This document shows, piece after piece, positions 1 through 6,766 of a stretch of DNA of 44,636 nucleotides. The stretch comes from Actinomycetes bacterium (GTDB lineage Bacteria; Actinomycetota; Acidimicrobiia; Acidimicrobiales; SZUA-35), in the NCBI GenBank assembly GCA_024227975.1, contig JAAETV010000320.1, positions 1 to 44,636 of the forward strand, written 5' to 3'. The notes beneath the pieces were generated by a model. That model saw only the letters and a program-made list of their open reading frames with translations, made no database searches and was not told the DNA's origin. Made by a program: the position numbers and the translations under genes. Within the stretch, counting starts at the first letter, position 1; the number at the start of each line of letters is the position of its first letter.

Positions 1-2
1 CG

Positions 3-518
3 GCCGATGGCCGCTGGATGCCCTCCGGGGGCATCGCCGACGATCAGGGCTTCCACATCGAGGCAGCCGACGGATCCCCGATCCGCCTCGATGACAGCTC
101 GAATCCCGTCACCGACGACGGTCGCCGTTACCTGATCCACGAAGGTGACCTGCTCGACTGCCAGTACGTCTCCCAGTTGTGGCAGCCCGACTCCGGCACC
201 GCCTATCCCTTCGCTCAAGACTTCGAACTCGTCGAGGAGGGCGGGAGGTTCCCGGATCCGCCGGAGCTGACGGGTGAAGAGGTCCCAGGAGACGAGGTCA
301 TCGAGCTCGCTGACGGACGTCTCGTCGGTGACTGCACTCGTATCGAGATGCCGGACCGCACCAGCCAAGCCCACTTCGAGTTTGTCTATACCGGGGCGGT
401 GGCTGGAAGCGGATACGGGCAGGGCGGCCAGAGTCACGCCGGTATGATGCCAGGCTTTGGTGGCCTCCTACCCCCTGAGCTCATCCAAGCAGTTGTTGAC
501 TACGAGCGAGGCCTGTGA
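3..518 (+). CDS. C-terminal part of a cytochrome-c-like protein (5' end outside window)
   Basis: The reading frame is open to the left edge, so only the last ~170 residues are visible; the first ATG at 18 is probably internal. The C-terminus (MPGFGGLLPPELIQAVVDY, then ERGL) looks like the end of a class I cytochrome c domain, where the Met-Pro would carry the axial Met and the last helix packs on the haem. No CxxCH is visible in the in-window part, so the haem motif is either upstream, which would need an unusually long loop, or lost. The stop overlaps the next start by one base (TGATG), so the two are co-translated. A respiratory role is inferred from this fold hint and from the nuo operon downstream; the identity is uncertain. 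Confidence 0.55.
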   Translation, partial: ADGRWMPSGGIADDQGFHIEAADGSPIRLDDSSNPVTDDGRRYLIHEGDLLDCQYVSQLWQPDSGTAYPFAQDFELVEEGGRFPDPPELTGEEVPGDEVIELADGRLVGDCTRIEMPDRTSQAHFEFVYTGAVAGSGYGQGGQSHAGMMPGFGGLLPPELIQAVVDYERGL

Positions 519-1561
519 TGCTACAACTAGCACTCAACACTGGTTCGACGGCCAGCCTGGCCATCATCGACGGGATAGGCTTCGATCCGTTCTTCCGGGG
601 CCTACTCAGCGTCCTGACTGGCATCCTTGTCCTCATTGGCGGCACCTACATGGTGATGGCGACCGACATCGGGACTCGTCTGGGTCTCATGGTGTCGCTG
701 GGTGCCCTGTTCGGTTGGCTGTTCCTCATGGGAATCGTGTGGACGATCTACGGGATTGGCTGGAAGGGCGAAACCCCAACGTGGGATCTGGCCGAGATCA
801 ATGTCGATGACGCCGCCGATCCCGACGACGGGCTGCTCTTCTCCGAATTCGAGCCAGTAGTGGCCTTGACGTTTGGTGCCGAAAATGGGGTGCCATTTGG
901 TGGCCTCGGCACTCTGGGCTTCGACGCAGACGTCGTGGCCGATCGGGTCCAAGACGGCGACAACGCCCAGACTGCTCTCGCCGCGGCGGGCGTGGTTTCC
1001 GAGATCGCAGATCCAGATCTAGCTCAGGAAGCGGCCCTCGTCGCTTCTCGAGAGCTCGACCTTGGTGATTGGCGTTATGTCGTCACCTCCGACGCCATCC
1101 GTGGTGAGGCCCAGGCGTCGGTCGATGCCTTCCTCGTCCAGGAGGAGGTGTTCGAAGTCGATGGTTATGTGCCGAGCCAGTTTGGTGCCTTCATCCTGGA
1201 CGGCAAGCCAATCCTCGCTGAGGACGCCAACATTTGGGATCGGGTCGGCCACACTCTGAGTGAGACCATCCTCCACCCGTTCCACGGGCAGGAGCTGATC
1301 GTCGTTCAGGTCCAGGGCGCGATCCCGCAAGCTACCCTGCCTGGCCTCCCCCCACCGGTGGTCACCGTCGATAGCGACGCTCCGGTGGTCAGTGTGATCA
1401 TGGAACGGAACCGAGGCGGCCCAATCCCGGCCCTATTCAGTGGTCTTCGGTTCACACCCGCTATGTTCACTTTGGTCTGTGGCACGATCTTCGCTGTTCT
1501 GGCCTTCAACATGCATCTTCGTGACAAGCGAGAAGCGAAGATCAGAGCTGCAGCCGCTTGA
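518..1561 (+). CDS. Membrane protein of unknown function upstream of nuoA
   Basis: I do not recognise a named family. The protein is about 347 aa. Two strongly hydrophobic helices lie around residues 28-50 and 53-78, a soluble acidic domain of ~200 residues follows, and a last hydrophobic helix near residues 313-333 is followed by a basic tail (HLRDKREAKIRAAAA). This suggests a protein anchored at both ends with a central domain on one face of the membrane. ATG 518 overlaps the stop of the preceding cytochrome-c-like gene by 1 nt; a GTG at 515 is an alternative. It ends 60 nt before nuoA and may be a respiratory accessory protein, which is inference from position only. Confidence 0.6.
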   Translation: MLQLALNTGSTASLAIIDGIGFDPFFRGLLSVLTGILVLIGGTYMVMATDIGTRLGLMVSLGALFGWLFLMGIVWTIYGIGWKGETPTWDLAEINVDDAADPDDGLLFSEFEPVVALTFGAENGVPFGGLGTLGFDADVVADRVQDGDNAQTALAAAGVVSEIADPDLAQEAALVASRELDLGDWRYVVTSDAIRGEAQASVDAFLVQEEVFEVDGYVPSQFGAFILDGKPILAEDANIWDRVGHTLSETILHPFHGQELIVVQVQGAIPQATLPGLPPPVVTVDSDAPVVSVIMERNRGGPIPALFSGLRFTPAMFTLVCGTIFAVLAFNMHLRDKREAKIRAAAA

Positions 1562-1585
1562 GCGCCGATGGCAACCATCTAGGTT
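1558..1585 (+). promoter_or_regulatory. Candidate promoter of the nuo operon 1
   Basis: TTGAGC (1558-1563) and TAGGTT (1580-1585) are separated by 16 nt and would start transcription about 30 nt before nuoA. The -35 overlaps the stop of the upstream membrane-protein gene. The same TAGGnT hexamer precedes several other genes in the window. A small inverted repeat GCAACC/GGTTGC (1571-1576, 1582-1587) overlaps the -10. This is a sequence-pattern prediction only. Confidence 0.4.
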
Positions 1586-1621
1586 GCTGATGGGCTCAAC
1601 ACCGAACGAGAGGAGGAAACA

Positions 1622-2140
1622 ATGGCGCAATATTTGCCTGTGCTGGCCTTGCTTGTCTTGGCCACGCTGTTCGCGGCGTTGAGCTTCGTGGCGTCCAAGT
1701 TGCTGGCGCCCCGCAATCCGACCGTTGAGAAGCTGGACCCATACGAGTGTGGCATCACGCCTGGACGGGACCTTCCCGAGCGCTTCCCCGTCAGGTTCTA
1801 TCTAGTGGCCATGTTGTTTGTGATCTTCGACATCGAGATCGTGTTCCTGTACCCGTGGGCCGTGAACTATCAAGCCCTCGGCTTGTTCGGTCTCGTGGCT
1901 GTTCTGATCTTCTCAGCCTTGGTCTTCGAGTCGTTCATCTACCTGATTTCCAAGGGCGCTCTCGACTGGGGCCCCCTCCAGATCTCCCGCCGGCAGGACC
2001 CGATGCGGTCAGCTCAGCGGACCGCAGAGTCCACCGTACGCCGGGTTGGAGGCGATGGCCGGATCGAGGCCGTCTCTTCTGTGCAACCCGAGGTCGAGCT
2101 GGTGCCGGCCTCAGGGCTCATCGAGCAGGAAGCAAGCTGA
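1622..2140 (+). CDS. nuoA: NADH-quinone oxidoreductase subunit A (operon 1)
   Basis: Small membrane subunit of complex I, at the junction of the peripheral and membrane arms next to the quinone channel. It has three hydrophobic helices, the conserved loop with YECG (Cys43) and [13 protein letters not shown] strong ribosome site, AGGAGG, lies 6 nt before the ATG. At 172 aa it is longer than the usual 120-135 aa; the extra ~50 residues form a hydrophilic C-terminal tail with no recognisable domain. Its stop overlaps the nuoB ATG by 1 nt. The YECG loop matches ordinary complex I, unlike the YESG of the second copy at 21173. Confidence 0.96.
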   Translation: MAQYLPVLALLVLATLFAALSFVASKLLAPRNPTVEKLDPYECGITPGRDLPERFPVRFYLVAMLFVIFDIEIVFLYPWAVNYQALGLFGLVAVLIFSALVFESFIYLISKGALDWGPLQISRRQDPMRSAQRTAESTVRRVGGDGRIEAVSSVQPEVELVPASGLIEQEAS

Positions 2141-2730
2141 TGGGTCTCGTATCGAATGTGCAGGATCATGGCTTCGGTGGGCTTGACCACAATGTGATCA
2201 CGGCTCCCCTGGAGAAGCTGGTCAACTGGTCACGGGCCCGCTCATCGTGGCCGGCATCGTTCGGGCTGGCCTGTTGCGCCATCGAGATGATGGCCACGGG
2301 GGGCTCCCACTACGACATCGCCCGTCTCGGCATGGAGGTGTTCCGCGCCTCCCCCCGCCAGGCCGACGTCATGATCGTTGCCGGGCGCGTCTCCCAGAAG
2401 ATGGCTCCCGTCCTACGTCAGGTCTACGACCAGATGATGGAACCCAAATGGGTCATCTCGATGGGTGTCTGCGCCTCGAGCGGCGGCATGTTCAACAACT
2501 ACGCCATCGTCCAAGGAGTGGACCAGATCGTCCCTGTCGATGTCTACGCTCCCGGCTGCCCGCCCGGGCCGGAGACCCTGATCCACGCCATCACCACTCT
2601 CCACGCCAAGATCGAATCTGGTGAGTTGCTGCGCCGCCGGGAAGCAACCGGAGAAGGAGCCAACATCACCATCGAGCAACGTGATGGTCAGGGTGCGTCC
2701 CAATTGGTCACCATGGGTAGGACACCGTGA
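2140..2730 (+). CDS. nuoB: NADH-quinone oxidoreductase subunit B (operon 1), N2 cluster carrier
   Basis: Binds the terminal [4Fe-4S] cluster N2, which passes electrons to quinone at the NuoB/NuoD interface. The 196-aa protein shows all four ligands: the tandem Cys45-Cys46 in GLACCAIEM, Cys111 in MGVCASSGG and Cys140 in [10 protein letters not shown]. The open frame extends upstream over nuoA, but the ATG at 2140 starts exactly where family homology begins ([14 protein letters not shown]) and overlaps the nuoA stop. This is the only nuoB in the window, so it is the obvious candidate to supply N2 to the second, nuoB-less cluster. Confidence 0.97.
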   Translation: MGLVSNVQDHGFGGLDHNVITAPLEKLVNWSRARSSWPASFGLACCAIEMMATGGSHYDIARLGMEVFRASPRQADVMIVAGRVSQKMAPVLRQVYDQMMEPKWVISMGVCASSGGMFNNYAIVQGVDQIVPVDVYAPGCPPGPETLIHAITTLHAKIESGELLRRREATGEGANITIEQRDGQGASQLVTMGRTP

Positions 2731-3263
2731 CTGACGAGGAAACCGAAGTCGAAGAGACCCAAGCAACCGAGGTCGAAGTCGAGGTGCCAACCGCCTACGG
2801 CTGCCTGGTTGAAGAGGTCAGCACTCAGCAGGTGCTGTACCCCGACCGCGACCGGTGGCGCGAGACGGCCGAAGCCATGCTGGCCGATGGGTGGAACATG
2901 TGCGTTGACGTCACCGCGGTGGACTACCTCAATCATCGGGGCCGTCGTCTACCCGAAGGAATCAAGGGTGAGCGGTTCGAGGTCGTCGCCTCCTTGTTGT
3001 CCTACCAGCGGCGCCAGCGAATGCGGGCCCGCATCCAGGTCCCGGCCGACGATCCCACCGTCGACTCGCTCTACGACCTCTATCCCGGCACCGACTTCCT
3101 GGAACGAGAGGTCTATGACCTCATGGGGATCGTGTTCAACGGTCATCCCGACCTGTCCCGAATCCTGATGCCGGAGAAATGGGAAGGACACCCCCTGCGC
3201 AAGGACTACAGCACCGGGTCCATACCGGTGCAGTTCAAGGCCCCCAACCAGGTGAAGCACTGA
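2727..3263 (+). CDS. nuoC: NADH-quinone oxidoreductase subunit C (operon 1)
   Basis: 30-kDa type subunit of the connecting Q-module, without cofactors. It is 178 aa, starting with GTG in a 4-nt GTGA overlap with nuoB. Family motifs are visible in the C-terminal half: [17 protein letters not shown] and LRKDY near the end. The first ~20 residues are very acidic ([19 protein letters not shown]) and lie before the conserved domain. The stop overlaps the nuoD ATG by 1 nt. Confidence 0.95.
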   Translation: MTDEETEVEETQATEVEVEVPTAYGCLVEEVSTQQVLYPDRDRWRETAEAMLADGWNMCVDVTAVDYLNHRGRRLPEGIKGERFEVVASLLSYQRRQRMRARIQVPADDPTVDSLYDLYPGTDFLEREVYDLMGIVFNGHPDLSRILMPEKWEGHPLRKDYSTGSIPVQFKAPNQVKH

Positions 3264-4597
3264 TGACAACTCCGTCGGCGCCAGGGGGCGCCTCATCGCT
3301 TGGAGTTGCTGAAGTAACTCCCGAATCGGCTAGCGGTCAGCTCTACCAGCTGCCTCGTCGCCATGCCGTCCTCCGCATGTCCGAAGTGGAGGCCGCCGCC
3401 ACCATCGACGGTGAGCGTCTCGAGGGCGAAAACGACCAGACGATGCTCATCAACATGGGCCCCGTCCACCCTTCGACCCATGGCGTGCTGCGCCTGATGA
3501 TGGAGCTGGACGGTGAGGCCGTGCTTCGCTCCAAGCCCATCATCGGGTATCTCCACACTGGCATGGAGAAGACGGCCGAGAATCTCACCTTCCTCCAGGG
3601 TCCGACCAACGTGACCCGGATGGACTATGCCTCCCCGTTCTTCAACGAACTGGTGTTCTCCATGGCGGTCGAAGAGCTGCTCGGTCTTGAACTGCCACCG
3701 CGGGCGGTGTGGATCCGCACCCTGATGTGTGAGCTGAACCGGATCTCATCGCACCTGCTGTCGATGGCGACCGGTGGTATGGATATCGGCGCCGTCTCCA
3801 TGATGATCTACGGCTGGCGGGAGCGGGAACAGGTATTGCGTTTCTTCCAGAAGGTCACCGGCCTGCGGATGAACCACAACTACATCCGACCCGGTGGGGT
3901 CGCTGCTGACCTCCCTGATGGTTGGCAAGAAGACCTGGTGGCGTTGATGGACATGCTTCCTCCCCGCCTGGAGGAATACGACATCTTGATGACGGGCCAG
4001 CCAATCTGGCGGGAACGTCTCCAAGGGGTTGGCGTCATCAGCCAAGAGGAGGCCGTTGCCCTGTCTGCCACCGGGCCCGTCCTGCGCAGCACCGGGGTCA
4101 GCTGGGACCTCCGCCGAGACATCCCCTACCTGGCCTACGAGGACCTCGAATTCGACGTCTTGGTCGGGAGCTACGGTGACGCCTTCGATCGCTACGCCAT
4201 CCGTCTCAACGAGATCCGCGAGTCGATCAGTATCGTCCGCCAGATCATCGAACGGATGCCAGACGGTGACTACCGGGCCCAAGACACCAAAGTCACGCCG
4301 CCTCCGAGAGCAAGGATTGACGAGTCGATGGAGGCATTGATCCACCACTTCAAGATCTTCACCGAGGGGTTCAAGGTCCCTGAAGGGGAGGTCTATGTGG
4401 CTGTGGAATCACCCCGGGGTGAGCTTGGCTGCTACCTCGTCTCCGACGGGGGGCCGAAGCCCTACCGCATGCACATCCGAGGCCCGAGTTTCGTGAATTT
4501 GCAGACGATGCCGCACATGATGGCCAACGGGTTCCTTGCGGACGCGGTAGCCGTCATCGCCAGCGTCGATCCCGTCCTCGGGGAGGTTGATCGCTAG
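3263..4597 (+). CDS. nuoD: NADH-quinone oxidoreductase subunit D (operon 1)
   Basis: 49-kDa type subunit forming most of the quinone pocket with NuoB. It is 444 aa, starting at the ATG that overlaps the nuoC stop; the frame runs further upstream, but that part lies inside nuoC. Quinone-site residues can be placed against Thermus Nqo4: His73 (HPSTHG; Nqo4 His38), Arg119 and Tyr122 (TRMDY; Arg84, Tyr87) and Asp174 (GGMDIGA; Asp139). The position of the redox-linked His169 near N2 is Asn204 here (RMNHNYIRPGG), which I recall as common in menaquinone-using enzymes. About 60 residues of variable N-terminus precede the domain. The 3' end is duplicated 92 bp downstream (see 4579-4692). Confidence 0.97.
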   Translation: MTTPSAPGGASSLGVAEVTPESASGQLYQLPRRHAVLRMSEVEAAATIDGERLEGENDQTMLINMGPVHPSTHGVLRLMMELDGEAVLRSKPIIGYLHTGMEKTAENLTFLQGPTNVTRMDYASPFFNELVFSMAVEELLGLELPPRAVWIRTLMCELNRISSHLLSMATGGMDIGAVSMMIYGWREREQVLRFFQKVTGLRMNHNYIRPGGVAADLPDGWQEDLVALMDMLPPRLEEYDILMTGQPIWRERLQGVGVISQEEAVALSATGPVLRSTGVSWDLRRDIPYLAYEDLEFDVLVGSYGDAFDRYAIRLNEIRESISIVRQIIERMPDGDYRAQDTKVTPPPRARIDESMEALIHHFKIFTEGFKVPEGEVYVAVESPRGELGCYLVSDGGPKPYRMHIRGPSFVNLQTMPHMMANGFLADAVAVIASVDPVLGEVDR

Positions 4598-4692
4598 TGG
4601 TCATCTACAGGCCTACGTCGGCGATGTTTCGGCCGGAGGTCGAAACTCGGTTAGCGAGCCCAGCGAGCGGCGGGGAGGTTGATCGCTAGTGG
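4579..4692 (+). repeat. Short inserted element with flanking 22-bp duplication, nuoD/nuoE junction
   Basis: The last bases of nuoD with its stop codon (4579-4600) recur exactly at 4671-4692, where the second copy carries the nuoE GTG start. The ~70 bp between them contain GCGATGTTTCGG, GGAGGTCGAAACTCGG and GCGAGCCCAGCGAGCGG. Removing one copy plus the middle restores a TAGTG stop/start overlap like those elsewhere in the operon. This suggests insertion of a small repeat element with duplication of the target. Related motifs occur at 25922-25977. Confidence 0.6.
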
Positions 4693-5300
4693 CGAGACTA
4701 ACGGAGGCCAACGTCGAGCTGGCCCATGAGATCATCAGCCGCTACCCACGGCGCAAGTCGGCCCTGATCCCCCTGCTCCACCTCGCTCAGGAACAAGACG
4801 GCTACGTCAGCGACGAGGCGATGGAGCATCTGGCCGAGCTGGTCGGAGTGACCCCAGCCGAGGTGCTCGGAACCTGCTCGTTCTACGAGATGTTCAAGCG
4901 CGAGCCGGTCGGTCGCTACCTCATCAATGTCTGCGGGACCATGTCGTGCCAGCTGCTCGGAGCCGACGACCTGATCCACCACGCCGAAGAGACCCTGGGC
5001 ATCAAGGTGGGGGCGACTACTGACGATGGCCTCTTCACCCTGGAACGAGCAGAGTGTCAGGCTGCTTGCACCGAGGCCCCCTGTGTCCAGGTCAACTATC
5101 GCCACGAGTACCGGGTCAGCACCAGCGATTTCGATCAGATGGTCGATGATCTCCGTGCCGGCAAGCGGGATGTGCCGAACCACGGGATCTTGTCTCGGGT
5201 TCGCCAGGAAATCCCCAACGACCGGCGGGTTGGGGCCGTGGCCCCCGAGGCCGTGACCGGGCCCCCGGCATGGTTGCCGACCGAGGAGGCGTCGTCATGA
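4689..5300 (+). CDS. nuoE: NADH-quinone oxidoreductase subunit E (operon 1)
   Basis: 24-kDa type subunit of the NADH-input module, a thioredoxin-like fold with one [2Fe-2S] cluster (N1a). The four ligands are visible: Cys82 and Cys87 (CGTMSC), Cys123 and Cys127 (CQAAC). At 203 aa it is slightly longer than usual because of a ~40-residue C-terminal tail. The GTG start sits in the second copy of the duplicated nuoD end, so its own upstream context is preserved. The stop overlaps nuoF by 4 nt (ATGA). Confidence 0.96.
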   Translation: MARLTEANVELAHEIISRYPRRKSALIPLLHLAQEQDGYVSDEAMEHLAELVGVTPAEVLGTCSFYEMFKREPVGRYLINVCGTMSCQLLGADDLIHHAEETLGIKVGATTDDGLFTLERAECQAACTEAPCVQVNYRHEYRVSTSDFDQMVDDLRAGKRDVPNHGILSRVRQEIPNDRRVGAVAPEAVTGPPAWLPTEEASS

Positions 5301-6766
5301 GTGAGGGCACCCCCAGTCCTAGGGGCTCTTCGAGCTCCTTCGCCCCCGGTTTCGTGGCCAATGACACCCCCCGCATCGTGACCTCTCGTTTCGACGACGA
5401 GGTGGGCTACACCTTCGAGCGCTATCTCGCCACCGGAGGCTACGACGGTTTCAAGGCAGCCCTGGCCAGGACCCCGGCTGAGGTCCATGGCGAGATCCGT
5501 GATGCCACTGTGTTGGGCCGAGGTGGCGCCGGCTTTCCGGCCGGGGTCAAGTGGGGCTTCATGCCTCCAAACGTCTGGCCCCGCTATCTCGTCGTCAATG
5601 GTGATGAGTCCGAACCGGGGACCTATAAGGACCGCCTCCTGATGGAGCGCGACCCCCATCAGCTCATCGAGGGCTGTCTCATCGCCTGCTACGCCGTAGG
5701 TCTGAGCCAGTGCTTCCTCTATATCCGGGGTGAGATGGCCCTGGCCCAAGAGAGGGTGGCTGAGGCTCTGAATCAGGCCTACGCCGCCGGTTACATCGGC
5801 AAGAACATCCTCGGTTCCGACTTCTCTGTTGACATCATCCTTCACTGGGGTGCCGGGGCCTATGTGGTCGGAGAGGAAACGGCCCTGATCGAGAGCCTCG
5901 AGGGTAATCGGGGCATGCCCCGGCTCAAGCCCCCGTTCTTTCCTGCCGCCATCGGCCTCTACGGCAAGCCGACCATCGTCAACAATGTCGAGACGCTGGC
6001 CAACCTGCCCTGGATTGCAACCAACGGGGCAGAGGCGTACAAGGCGATCGGAACCGAGACCTCACCTGGTACCCGCATGGTTGCGGTATCGGGCCATGTC
6101 AAGCGACCCGGCGTCTATGAGATCATCAACGGGTCCACCACCTTCCGCCAGCTCCTCTTCGATGAGGAGTACTGCGGTGGGATGCGCCCCGGACGAGAGC
6201 TGAAGGCCTTCGTTCCTGGTGGCGGATCAGCCCCCTGGTTCCTCCCGGACCAGCTCGATCTTCCCTTCGAAGCCAGTCAGGTCGCGCCCCAAGGTTCGAT
6301 GCTCGGCTCCGGCGCCATCATGGTGATGGACGACACAACCGATATCCCCCTCGCTGCCTACACCCTCACCCGGTTCTATGCCCACGAGTCGTGCGGCAAG
6401 TGCGTACCTTGTCGCGAGGGGGGCACCTGGCTGGAGCGGATTATGGGTCGGATCGTCGACGGCCATGGGACCAAGCGAGATCTGCAGATGCTGCTCGAGG
6501 TCGGCGAGTCGATCTGTCCCGGCGAGTTTCCCCACGCCGCCAGCGAGCGCCTCGGCCTCGACCCGGCGCCATTCCCGTACCAGATGACAACGATCTGTTT
6601 CGTCGGCCCATCGGCCTATGCCCCGGCTCACTCAGCGCTGACCCTGTTTCCCGAGGAGTTCGCTGAGCGGGTGTCAGATGACGAAGTCGGGGCAGCATTC
6701 AAGGCCGCAGCTGCGGCTTCGAGCCCAGTCCCGGTCGAGCTCAAAGGGGTGAGTGCCGGTGAGTGA
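5297..6766 (+). CDS. nuoF: NADH-quinone oxidoreductase subunit F (operon 1), NADH/FMN site
   Basis: Catalytic NADH-oxidising flavoprotein: it binds NADH, FMN and cluster N3. Visible are the glycine-rich nucleotide site GRGGAGF (74-80), the FMN-site NGDESEPGTYKDR (101-113), and the N3 ligands Cys366, Cys369, Cys372 (SCGKCVPC) plus Cys407 (GESICPGE). It is 489 aa. The start is the ATG at 5297, overlapping the nuoE stop; an upstream in-frame start at 5270 lies inside nuoE and is less likely. Its presence shows that complex 1 oxidises NADH, in contrast to the second cluster, which has no nuoF. Confidence 0.97.
   Translation: MSEGTPSPRGSSSSFAPGFVANDTPRIVTSRFDDEVGYTFERYLATGGYDGFKAALARTPAEVHGEIRDATVLGRGGAGFPAGVKWGFMPPNVWPRYLVVNGDESEPGTYKDRLLMERDPHQLIEGCLIACYAVGLSQCFLYIRGEMALAQERVAEALNQAYAAGYIGKNILGSDFSVDIILHWGAGAYVVGEETALIESLEGNRGMPRLKPPFFPAAIGLYGKPTIVNNVETLANLPWIATNGAEAYKAIGTETSPGTRMVAVSGHVKRPGVYEIINGSTTFRQLLFDEEYCGGMRPGRELKAFVPGGGSAPWFLPDQLDLPFEASQVAPQGSMLGSGAIMVMDDTTDIPLAAYTLTRFYAHESCGKCVPCREGGTWLERIMGRIVDGHGTKRDLQMLLEVGESICPGEFPHAASERLGLDPAPFPYQMTTICFVGPSAYAPAHSALTLFPEEFAERVSDDEVGAAFKAAAAASSPVPVELKGVSAGE

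Noticed and set aside
1747..2139. Upstream extension of the nuoB frame
   Set aside because: It lies inside nuoA; NuoB homology starts at ATG 2140, which overlaps the nuoA stop.
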